Assembly (NCBI GenBank): GCA_037176905.1
Contig: JBBBWG010029143.1
Location: 1 to 47,877 of the forward strand
Length of the DNA: 47,877 bases
Reading direction: 5' to 3'
Origin: Azolla pinnata
Lineage: Eukaryota; Streptophyta; Polypodiopsida; Salviniales; Salviniaceae
Shown: in pieces, positions 32,773-42,998 of the stretch
How the letters are laid out: each line of letters opens with the position of its first letter
Position numbering within the stretch: position 1 is the first letter of the stretch
The notes under the pieces: model-generated
Database searches by the model: none
Seen by the model: only the letters and a program-made list of their open reading frames with translations
What the model was told of the DNA's origin: nothing
Position numbers and translations under genes: made by a program

Positions 32773-35319
32773 ATGCTTCTCCACCCGCAACAGCAGCAAC
32801 AGCAGCAGATCCTTCTCCGCAGGTCTGTACCCGGATCTGCACGCCTCTCTCCCAGCACAAGCTTCAGACTCGGGCAGGGGGCCTTCTCTAGCGCGTCTAA
32901 AGCAAGGTTTCCGTCCATCTTTGAGGATGTCAGCCGGAACAGCAGCGGGATTGGATCGGACGGACCCGTGCTTGCCAGAGTTTCTACTCTACAAAGCGCC
33001 TACGATCCTTTCCTCACGGAAGGTCCTTCGTGTGTTTTCGTTGGGCCTGTTGAGACTGCAGATAAGGACAGATTAGAAGCCTTATATCAACAGGTATTTC
33101 TTCGCCCTATCATATAGAATTTCCTTCAAGTCCCAGTCTTTGAACTTGCTTCATTCGTTTTGTAGAAAAACACTTCTTTTTGAACTTCCATTGAAACTTG
33201 GAAGCTCGTCTCAGTGTTTTAGAAGATCCGAGGTGTATGAGCGCAGTCGGATGAAGATTTGTGTGCTTAATTGGCAAATTCAATTACATTACGATGGGAT
33301 TATGATTATGATGTCCTACAGAGTCTCTTTGTTAATCACTTGAAAATAAAGCTGTCAGCATTACTGCATATCCATGTATGCATTTGAACAACGAGCAACT
33401 TTCTGAAACAAAGTAATGTAAAGGTCTACAGGAACTACATGAAGAAGCTAAGAAATTGCACCGAGTTTCGGCTTAATCTGCCGTAAATTTGAAGCAGTAC
33501 TGAAAGACGTCTATTTTTATCTTGTTAAGAGCATAACGCTATCATTTTCTTTGTTCCAAAATATAGTAGGTGATGTATCTTGTTTGTGACAGGCACGTGA
33601 TTCTTACTACAGCGGAAAGCCTTTAATATTGGACGACATGTTTGACAAGGTCGAGGTATGATAATACTCCAGACAGAAATTCTTTGCTGGGTTTTTTAGA
33701 TTATTTCAGGCATTATGTTTTAAATGCAATGGACATTCGAGTAATTAGAAATCGAAGAAGCTAAACCCTGTCAAGCACTTCTAGCTAGTAGTTTTTTCGC
33801 TTGGGGAACGTTGTTTCGATATTTTCTCGTCTACAAATGAAACCAACAACATTGGTGGCTGTAATATTTTATTCATACTGGAAGATAAGAGCAAGAGTAT
33901 GTATTAAAGATGATATCTATTTGCGTAAAACCTCTACTTAAGGTTTATTGTTAAGAGAAGCAGAAGATGAATCTCGCATCTTTTGACCAGTGGTTCATTG
34001 ACTAGTTTCCTGTAGGTATGCCCGGAAGAGTTGTTTCCTGAACAGTATGTAGAATTTGTGTCCGTACTAATTCTTTACTGAAGGGTCTGTAGCACGTTTC
34101 TATCTAATTGGAAAAAATGGGGTTTCCATTTGGTTGTTCTGCTTTGGATGGTAACCAGGTTAGGTTAAGGTGGTATGGATCAAAGCTTGTTTTAAAGTAT
34201 CCTCGTTGCAGCCTCAAGCGTTTGTCTGTGTATGCTGATGCTGAGGTAAGCCCATTGCTCTCCATGACACATTAATTTTCAAGAAGTAGCACTCCAAATT
34301 TAGCTTTCAAAAAATAATAAAATTTTAGGAAATTTAGTATTTTTCCCTGCCCATTTAAGAGATTTACTGATTCTGCTGTGGATACGGAGGGAGGGTGAAC
34401 AGGTTGATGATTCACAGTTTGTGGCGTTAGCTAGTGTATGGACGATTTTTCTTCTGATTGGTCTTGTAGCTGCTCTGGGTCCATCTGCATGTGCTTTTAG
34501 CAAGGCTTGTGAGGATGTGGTGTCTACTTTCATATATCATCAGAGACCTGCAGCAACATCCAATTTTGGATTGGCATTGAATGCATCTATAACCGTTGCC
34601 TTCGGATTTGTTGTTGGTGTACCAGTGACAATAGCTGCATGTGAGCTGGAGTTGCAAATCTTGATGTTCAAATTTTTGATATTGTATGTTTGCTTATTTG
34701 GGAAAGGTTTGCTTTTTTTAGTTCAATCTCTTAAAGGCCTCTGGAGGGGTGATCTTGTTGCTCTGAAAGGTTGTTGTCCTAATTGCGCAGAAGAGGTATA
34801 GTTCATAGCTGTAGAACCAGGTTTGCAGTTCATAGCTGAAGTATGCAAATTAAAACTAATATATTCTGAAGATCTTGTTCGTGTGAATTTGAGGTGATTT
34901 GCCATTGAACTTTAAAGAGTAGCATAAAATTTGTTAAGTGAATAATAATGTTAAAGATATGAATTTCATTGTTGAAGCTTCAATTCTAGTTTTAAAGCAA
35001 CGATTCTTTGACATTTCTGTTTAATATGAAACGTAGGTATATGCTTTCATAAGAACAGATAATTCTTTACATCCTCGACATAAGACAGAATGTCATGTAT
35101 GTGAGCAGCCACTTGTGTTCCATGCCCAAGTTAAGGTACATCGTAGATATTCATTGTGATCAATCGAAATTTCTCACTATATGAAATAACATTGTTTTAA
35201 AGAAGGGATTTCATATTTTCCTGTGTACGTAGCCATCGAGTTCTCAACTGGGCAGGCCATGGGCATACGGCCGAATTTATTTGGTGAGACGTGCTAAAGA
35301 GTTAGCTCCTCAAGAATGA
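32773..35319 (+). CDS. PGRL1: PGR5-like protein 1 (PGRL1) family, thylakoid membrane protein
   Basis: Exons are 32773-33093, 33593-33655, 34159-34245, 34403-34640, 34722-34795, 35037-35135 and 35233-35319; they encode 322 aa, against ~324 aa for Arabidopsis PGRL1A. PGRL1 works with PGR5 in antimycin-sensitive cyclic electron flow around photosystem I. The N-terminus (Gln run, Ser/Arg-rich) is a plausible transit peptide. Landmarks are GPSCVFVGPVETADKDRLEA (Cys87), DDMFDKVEVRLRWYGSKLVL and YPRC (Cys145). Two membrane spans follow at about 163-183 and 214-235, then GLWRGDLVALKGCCPNCAEE, CHVC (280/283) and GRPWAYGRIYLVRR. The conserved cysteines used for redox control and the two CxxC pairs are present. 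It could be the PGRL2 paralogue, which I cannot separate by eye. The 81-bp intron 34641-34721 is inferred from exact length agreement with PGRL1 (GVPVTIAAFQSLKGLWR); it contains no stop in frame. Confidence 0.9.
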
Positions 35320-36176
35320 GAAAAAGGAATGGTCGTTCAAATATCCGATATCTGTTATAGGACAAGGGAGGATTAGAGCAATTTCCGTGAGAGCTGTCTT
35401 CTTCAAAATCTCAAATTGTATATTGGAAGAAGGGTGGGCCTCGTCGATAAGTGGCTCACATTCTAGGTGCCTCATGCCTTGAATGACATCTCAGTAAAAC
35501 TGTACAGTGGATGCTTTTGCACAAATTCTTTGGCTGTTTGTCTATCCGGCTTTTTTCAGCCAATAGTTGCCAGCTATTATTGTATATCTGTGACATGCTC
35601 CCTTTCAGCAGATATATGTTAAAAACACTTAACTCAATTATGCGTGCAATAAGCATATAGTCTTAATATAGATTCTTACCATCATCGCTGTTATCCCTAA
35701 CACCAACTTAACTCTATGTGGTATCGATGTTTGTTTGTGTTTGCAAAGAAGCTCTTGATCTAGACCGAAATAAATGCAAACTGCCTGAATTTCTTGGAAT
35801 TGTCTGAGCTTTACTATTATTTATAGGTAAGGAGATGATTTACTGTTTTTCTAGAGCAATACGAGTACTAGTTCATTGGATGCAACAAAGCTAACCTACA
35901 AGAATTGACAGGTACAAATTTGAACCCACTTCTGGTTATCATGTAAACTGCTCTACCATGTTCTGTGATGGATATCTCTTCAACGTATAGGACATACTGA
36001 TTTGTATGGAAATCAAGCGGATCGATGCCAACTGCTAATCATTCCTTGCTTGAGCCTGTGTGTGTTCTTCGCTTCTATCTCAGTGTTCATGGCTTGCTTC
36101 TGGCCTAAGCCATGGCACAAAACACAGAAAGCTCTAAGCTAATAGCAAAAGCATAGCTAAGAGCAGAGAAAAGGTA
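35320..36176. other. Spacer between PGRL1 and riboflavin synthase, nothing recognised
   Basis: 3' UTR and promoter sequence. No microsatellite and no coding frame of note. Confidence 0.6.
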
Positions 36177-37073
36177 ATGTTTTCTTATGATTTTAACAAA
36201 CTGAAGCTTAGCTCTCCTCAGTTTCTCTCGCCTCTCTTTAGCGAGCCGGAGCTCGCCATGGCCATGACCTCGGCTGCTGCTTCTTTCTTATACCAGCCAT
36301 CCTCATCCCACCATAGGATCTCCCACCCGCCCACCTACCTGAAGCTCCCATCTTCCCTCTCCCCCTGTTCATCCATCCTCTCTCTCAGAACCCCTAAAGC
36401 ACAAAACAAGCGCAAAACATCAGCATCATCATCATCATGGACCGTCAGTAGGTCCATCAGATCTATCTTCACCGGGATTGTGGAGGAAATGGGAGAAGTG
36501 CGGCAGATAGGGCCGGTGGGAGAAGGCTTCGAGATGGTCATCCAGGCATCCGTAGCTCTGGAAGGGGTGAAGCTAGGAGACAGCATAGCAGTCAATGGAA
36601 CGTGCTTGACCGTGACTCGGTTCGACGACTCCTCCTTCTCGGTCGGTCTTGCACCTGAGACCTTACGGAAGACCTCTTTGGGCGAGGTCAAGGCCGGGTC
36701 CAGCGTCAATCTGGAACGCTCGATGCAGCCCATCTCTCGGATGGGCGGGCACTTTGTGCAGGGGCATGTGGATGGAACCGGCACCATCATCTCCAAGGTC
36801 AAGGAACAAGATTCTCTCTGGATCAAGGTGAAGACCCCCGCCGAAATCCTGAAGTACGTCGTCCCCAAAGGCTACATCGCAGTGGATGGAACCAGCCTTA
36901 CTGTCGTGAACGTCTTCGATGATGAGCAGGCGTTTGATTTCATGCTTGTCGCTTACACCCAGCAGAAGATCGTCTTGCCCACCAAATCAATCGGCAGCAA
37001 AGTGAACCTTGAGGTAGATATTGTTGGGAAGTATGTGGAGAGACTTCTTGCTGCTGGATATGCCAGAGCTTAG
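36177..37073 (+). CDS. Riboflavin synthase, plastid-targeted (single exon)
   Basis: Riboflavin synthase (EC 2.5.1.9) dismutates two 6,7-dimethyl-8-ribityllumazine molecules to riboflavin plus the pyrimidinedione, the last step of riboflavin synthesis, in the plastid. The frame encodes 298 aa from ATG 36177, or 271 aa from ATG 36258 (MAMTSAAASFLYQ), which looks like a more usual transit-peptide start. Residues ~97-105 are the diagnostic FTGIVEEMG. The first lumazine-binding domain runs to ~190 and includes SIAVNGTCLTVTRFD (Cys143). The second starts at GGHFVQGHVDGTG (190-202) and includes YIAVDGTSLTVVNVFDD and MLVAYTQQKIVLP. No intron interrupts the gene. It converges on the coiled-coil gene at 38250. 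Confidence 0.96.
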   Translation: MFSYDFNKLKLSSPQFLSPLFSEPELAMAMTSAAASFLYQPSSSHHRISHPPTYLKLPSSLSPCSSILSLRTPKAQNKRKTSASSSSWTVSRSIRSIFTGIVEEMGEVRQIGPVGEGFEMVIQASVALEGVKLGDSIAVNGTCLTVTRFDDSSFSVGLAPETLRKTSLGEVKAGSSVNLERSMQPISRMGGHFVQGHVDGTGTIISKVKEQDSLWIKVKTPAEILKYVVPKGYIAVDGTSLTVVNVFDDEQAFDFMLVAYTQQKIVLPTKSIGSKVNLEVDIVGKYVERLLAAGYARA

Positions 37074-38249
37074 GGATTCTTGATCCCTGCACACAGCCGT
37101 TTCCACTTCACAGAGAATGTGTCCACCAAATTTCTGTGGCAAGTTCTTGACATATCAGGAAATATTGTAATGCGATCCCACAATGCTTGCTACTTCAAAC
37201 TTGAGCTATAGATATCCTTGTTAGAAAGCTTACTTTGTAGGTGGGTTAGGGAGGAAAAACAAAATTATCCGATTCTGTCAATCTGGCATTCAGTTGGTAA
37301 GGAATGCTTTTGATGTTTTTTCTGAGGTTGAAGCAATGTATGGAATTTTGTCGAAGTTCTTGCATAATTGTGTTCATCTTGAAACTTGATTTTACCAAAT
37401 TACTGAAGGTAAGCCTTCTCATTCTCCGAACGTTTCAAGTTTTGTGGAGGAGGACTACAATGTTTTTTAAGATGGAGGTCTTGGGGAGTCATCTTGTTCA
37501 TCTAAATGTTTTTAGCATGGAGGTTTGGTACATGCGCCCGAGTTATTACCTAACAGTAACACACGTTTCAACTTGCAACATCTACAATTGACTGGTTTGC
37601 ATTCCAATTAGCCTTGTTCTTTATACTCGGATGAGTAGAGGAATCAACAAGCCACCAATAAAGAAAAGCAAGCGGTATCACACCATATTCCATCAATAAA
37701 AGGTGGAGAGTGGATGTGAAAAATCCCTTCATACCCTCACCTATCAAGGATCTCCAAGTAACAAGAAGAGCAATGCAGGAATTCATGCAATAGTTCTTCA
37801 CTAGACACACTTTGCCGTCGACTGCTTATGGAGTATCTCGAGAGAGAGAACAGATGGCATACAACTTTAAAACTATCAATCCTTGGCAAGACCTCAAAAA
37901 TAACACTACCTAGGCCTGACAGTTCTAAAGCAGTTAAACCTCATTAGCCCGTCCTTTTCAATTACAATACTATTCAATCCCTTGCATCATTGACCCACAG
38001 CAAATATCCACCTCTAAAAATATTTCTAAGACTTGGCAGTGGATCTAACAACATTTGCACAACAACATCCCACTTGAGCGACATTCTCTCATTTCATCTT
38101 GAAGCAAAAAGATAATTTGATATCACACCAATATACAGTCATGCTATCATCTATCCTTCCAAAAATCTTCATATAAAATCAAACCCAGAGTAAATGGTAC
38201 GTATATTCTTGAATATATGCATAAAGGTGAAGCATTAAACCATCAGAAA
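37074..38249. other. Convergent 3' spacer, nothing recognised
   Basis: Contains the 3' ends of riboflavin synthase (+) and the coiled-coil gene (-). No coding frame or RNA gene is visible. Confidence 0.6.
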
Positions 38250-39966
38250 TCATGGACTAGTTGTAGCTTTTTCCAACAACTTGTCAGCTTCTTCCAAAGA
38301 CCGAACGAGGTGGCTGATTCGATATTGAAGCTTCGCATTCTCCACAGCAAGCCTTTCTTGTTCTTTTCGTGACTGTTTTCAATTTGAAACCAAAGAAAAC
38401 GGTAGTTTATCGTGTGGACCAAGATTTTGTTGCAGCAGCTGTTACAATGGTTTGTAAAGAATCATACTAACCTGCTCTCTTTCTGCAGAGAATTCTGCTT
38501 TTGCTTTTTCTAACTTTTCACGCAGTTCTACTAGAGAGCTTAAGAAATCACTGGGACCATTTGACGACTTTCCTGTACATATCTAAATAAAATAAGCAAA
38601 CGAGATAATAGGTCACAATAAAAACCAGCTGCAACATGCAAGCACCTTTTGACAGACTAACTTCCAAGGCAGCTTCAAGCTTTGCTAGACGATCCTGGAG
38701 CGCATACATGTGGAAAATGATAATCATGAGAAAAGTAGGACAGATTGTAGCACAAGTTATAAAACATGCATGTTTAAACCATATAGCATAGGAAAGAGCA
38801 GGTTGCCATTTTAGACAGCACGAATCAGACAGCAAGAAAGAAACATACTATGGAGAACATAAATATAGGACCACAATAAGTGAAAGCAAATGGTGGACTG
38901 TATGACATATCAACCCCCCCCATATCATCATGGCCATGTCTGAAAAGAAATGCGCAGCAATTATCATTCTAAAGCATGAAGAATTTCAAGTAGAGTGATT
39001 CTTGATGAGTAAAAAGTCAATAAATTTCTAAATGTTTCATTCTATTATTACAAGCAGCCACAGGACAAAATGCTCTCGCCCTTGAAATGCCATGTTCAGC
39101 ATGAACATTTCTGCATTTGCATAGGTCAAAGTGGAACAATGAGCTGAGATTTCGTGTGTGTCTGTGAAAGCACTTATTCAATACATACCCAGGTTTCGCA
39201 TATTTTCCAAATAACCCAGGGTTTACTTATTCCCCAAAATGCTGTCTTTTTACTCATTCTTTCAGAGCTGATTTGCCTTAGAAAAGAAATTTAGAGAAGA
39301 TATACGAATGATGAAAATGTCACCGTAAAAGCTTTGAACAGCCGAAAAAGGGCGATGGCCAGGCATATTTAGGTCACTTTTAATTGTCTAGTAAAATAAC
39401 CTCTTTATCCACACATATAGCTAGAGCCAACCTCTTTAGTTAGTATCGTGTTTAGGTTAAAAGGCCAGTCATTATATGGAGCTATTTTATAGATTGTAAA
39501 GGTCCAGTGGACGATGCTTCCTCTATGGTCATGTTCAGCACTGGTCAAACATACACACTTCTCTTTTTACCTTGCAGTTTTCAGAAATTTGTGAATTCTG
39601 CATTCTAGCCATCTGATGTGGAAGGAAGGAAGTAACAATAAACCTAGTACCGAAACAGCTTCCTTGGATCTTCTATTTTCCACCTCCCAAGGGATTTCCA
39701 ACAGCGGTCGTTCTATCTATCTCGACGCCTCAGCAATTCAAGTTCCATTCATGATTAGCCAGTTCATACAGACTCTCCGTGCATCCTTGTTTGTTACACC
39801 CTCTACCTCTCTTTTTCCCATTCTGCCCTGCTCCCTTCCATCTCTCCTTCTCCCTCTGACTCACCTCAGCAAGTGAAGCTCTTTCGTGGAAGGGCTTGAG
39901 GAAGTCTGGCAGATTGGAGGCGGAGCCGTTCCCTGCTGCTGCTGCTGCCGGCGCCGAGGTCGACAT
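38250..39966 (-). CDS. Small coiled-coil protein of unknown function (4 exons)
   Basis: On the minus strand, exons are 39966-39865, 38694-38646, 38572-38472 and 38372-38250; they encode 124 aa with consistent phases and GT..AG borders. The N-terminus ([20 protein letters not shown]) is Ala/Ser-rich and leads into DFLKPFHERASLAEDRLAKL. From about residue 30 to the end there is heptad-like coiled coil: RLAKLEAALEV, SSLVELREKLEKAKAEFSAE and RKEQERLAVENAKLQYRISH, ending LVRSLEEADKLLEKATTSP. The FHERAS...DRLxxLEAAL start and ENAKLQYRISHLVRSL end recall a conserved small plant protein of unknown role, recognised only from memory. No signal peptide or membrane span is seen. Frame continuity across three introns is the main support. 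Confidence 0.78.
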
Positions 39967-41914
39967 GGAGCTATTCCTGTCACGATTCAGAGAATCTTCA
40001 AGGCCCCTGTTTTTGGCCCCTGTTTTTGGCCCCTGTTCTATGTGAAGTTAGAAGGTCAAAGGAAGATGGAAATGTGAAGGTCATGGAGCTCAAATCCAAA
40101 GGCAAAATGAAAATGTGAAAGAAAGAATCATGAGATCTGAATCCAATGAAGATGAAACTTGGAAGGTCAAACCCTAAGCTAGACAAATGGAAGATCAAGA
40201 GCCGAAATCTAATCTCGTTCCTTGTTTCTGTTCAGAGGTTTGTATCTGTTTATTGCTCGCTGATTCCGGGGGAACAACAGACTGGCAATCCATGTGAATA
40301 AAACTGGGGAATCGATCTCCCATCCGAGCCTGTTTCTTGGTCCTTGCTTGCTTAGTTGATCGATTTATGAGAGGTTTCGTCGGGCTTGTGTGTTTGAACT
40401 TGACGAATACGTTTGATCCATCCGAAACAAGCCGGGAAATCGATCTCCCAAATTAAAGACCGCATAATTAAGTCTATGCCTTGATGACGACAGTTCCTAG
40501 ATTCGTTGGGCCATCTGCTATTTAATGAAATAGGGGGGCCGTGTGTTGTGCTCGGGATGTTCAGAGCCCTCCCAAAAGAACTCGTATTCTTTTCGAAATG
40601 CTCTTCTGGGCCAATCAATCCCTTTGTGATCGCCGTCAGCAGCTCAACTCGGCGAAGTTCCCACTTCTTCAACGTTTCGGAATCGTGCTTTTTTGAGAGC
40701 TTTTAGGCGCTAATGGTTCCTGTAATGGGTCACGTGGTTTTCGGGCGCACGTTTAGATCTCGCACGAAGCATTGCCGAGAAGGAAAATGGACCGATTATT
40801 GGTGCAACGATGGCTTGGGACATCTTCAATCTCTGTCCAGAGATGCTGCGCAATGTCAAAAATAGAACATTCCTCGGCATCGGCGAAGAATTCGTAAACA
40901 TTTGAACTCCATGGTTCTGTTACATCAAAGGTGACGAGAGATTTTGCAGATAAAGTGCCCCACGACAGCCTCAAATTAGTGTTCCGACTCCCAACCATAT
41001 TTGATGACGATTACAGTTTTTATATGGCCAGAAAGTTGCCATTTGGTGCCGATTATCCACCGATCGATTCATCGATGTGTCGGCAAATCAAGTAGTCAAA
41101 TAATCAATTCAACATGCCATACCTAATTGTTGAGGCGAGGCTGCGAATTCGATCCTCGTTAAATAAAATACGCCTCTTATGTCACTATAGCATGACAGTT
41201 TACAGTCGAACTGTTCGATCGTTTGATTCATTGGCGCTTCTTGGGCATCGAAACGTAAATGCACAACTGTGGCCATTGATGCACAATCCTTTGAAAATAT
41301 GTTATCACCCAAAAGTGTTGTGAAGACACATGTTAAAAAAGACTTTTCGGGGATCGAATTTCTTGGCATATGTTCTCAAAACTCTCTTGCTTTCGAGCAG
41401 AGAGGTGTTGTTTGTGGCTTGATATAAAGCTTAAGAAGCTTTCAGCTATCGCGAGGGGCCCACGATTGTATATATACTGTATGTCTACGGGCTTGTATCA
41501 TTACGCTAGTAGGTCCGGATCGATTCGATCGACACTGTCTTTGTTTAAGAGGCGTATTTACACTCGGAATGCCCTCTAGCAGGCTTTTTCTTCGAAAGCA
41601 CAGATGGTGATCGATTGCATTCTGGCCATGGCAAAGACCACGGTTTCGCATCCTTTCGTTTTTGTTTTTGCTTTATCCCCAAGAAGAAAAAAGAAAAAGC
41701 CCATACCGTTTTCTGGCAAAATGTACACGTCGTCGAAGCGCGCTCTGCATGCATGCGAGTCGGGAAACTCGGGAATCCGAGCAGAGGTTTATGCCCCACA
41801 CAGGCAGCTTAAGAACGGTCTCATAATCTCTGAGGAGACTAGACGCTCTGTTTTCCTCGTCGCGCCATACATCAGGCCAATAATGCGCGCCTTTCGATCG
41901 AGAAGGCTTATGAT
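39967..41914. other. Intergenic DNA with a 13-bp repeat and a palindrome pair, no gene recognised
   Basis: GGCCCCTGTTTTT-type 13-bp units repeat three times at 40002-40035, just upstream of the coiled-coil gene. GGGAATCGATCTCCCA (40307-40322) and GGGAAATCGATCTCCCA (40434-40450) are two near-palindromic sites 128 bp apart. Otherwise only short frames are seen. Confidence 0.5.
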
Positions 41915-42047
41915 GAGAACAGAACAGCTGCGAGAACAGAACGGCTGCTAGAACAGAACGGTTGCGAGAACAGAACAGTTGCGAGAACAGAACAACTGCG
42001 AGAACAGAACGGTTGCGAGAACAGAACAGCTGCGAGAACAAACCAGC
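41915..42047. repeat. 17-bp tandem repeat, eight units
   Basis: The unit GAGAACAGAACRGYTGC starts at 41915 and recurs every 17 bases with no indels, up to a partial eighth copy at 42034. Most changes fall at unit positions 12-14. Confidence 0.95.
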
Positions 42048-42274
42048 AACACTCGAGATCGGGAACGAAGTGGCACGATGCTCTGTGGCTCGATCGTTCA
42101 TCTGGCGAATCCCCACACAGGGTTGCCCCGGATGATCGACGCGTCCGAGGAATCTGATGGCCATGCATTGCATTGCATGCATGCCCCTGCATGCTGGATG
42201 TGGTGCTCATGTGGGGCCTACATCCATATCCACTCATCGGATGCCATGTTGCACAATGCAAGAGGCCAAAACAC

Positions 42275-42492
42275 ATGCATGCATGCATGGGTGGATGGAT
42301 GTGCGTGCATGCATGCATGCGTGGGTGGATGTGCGTGCATGCATGCATGGGTGGATGGATGTGCGGCCATGCATGCATGCGTGGGTGGATGTGCGGCCAT
42401 GCATGCATGCGTGGGTGGATGTGTGTGCATGCATGTATGCATGCGTGGATGGATGTGTGTGCATGCATGTATGCATGCGTGGGTGGATGTAA
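42275..42492. repeat. About 30-bp CATGCATG/GGTGGATG tandem repeat
   Basis: Seven or so units of GCATGCATGCATG followed by GGTGGATGGATGTGC, 28-33 bp each. Cys/His/Met-rich open frames here are repeat artefacts. Confidence 0.92.
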
Positions 42493-42606
42493 TGCATCGC
42501 CATCTCCATCTCCATCGCCATCGCCATCGCCGTCCCTCATTTTGGGCCTCTGTTCTGTTGTCAGCGGCTTCTCTGTATTTAGGTCACGACAGCGACAGAC
42601 AGAGCG

Positions 42607-42998
42607 ACAGCAGCAGCAAATCGCCCACGAATCGCCCACCAAAGGAAGCGCCATCGCTCGCCATCGCCCACAAATCGCCCATCAAAGGAACCATCGCTCG
42701 CCATCGCCCACAAATCGCCCACAAATCGCCCATCAAAGGAAGCGCCATCGCTCGCCATCGCCCACAAATCGCCCACAAATCGCCCACCAAAGGAAGCGCC
42801 ATCGCTCATCATCGCTCGCCATCGCCCACAAATCGCCCGCAAATCGCCCACCATCAGAGCCCTCTCCCAAAGGAAGCGCCATCGCTCATCATCGCTCGCC
42901 ATCGCCCACAAATCGCCCACCATCAGAGCCCTCTCCTAAAGGAAGCGCCATCGCCCACCAAAAATGAAGCGCCATCGCCCGTCATCGCCCACCAAAGG
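42607..42998. repeat. Minisatellite with ATCGCCCACAAATCGCCCA units, running into CIPK exon 1
   Basis: Higher-order units of about 50-70 bp combine AATCGCCCACAAATCGCCCA, CCAAAGGAAGCGCCATCGC and CATCGCTCGCCATCGCCC, with five to six copies of the GGAAGCGCCATCGC core. The last copy reads ATGAAGCGCCATCGC and supplies the first possible CIPK start codon (42964). Confidence 0.9.

Noticed and set aside
41135..41170. Possible tRNA gene around a GAATTCGATCCTCG motif
   Set aside because: No acceptor stem or anticodon arm can be folded around it.
42275..42998. Possible CRISPR-like array
   Set aside because: Repeats are directly adjacent without unique spacers, and the window is eukaryotic.
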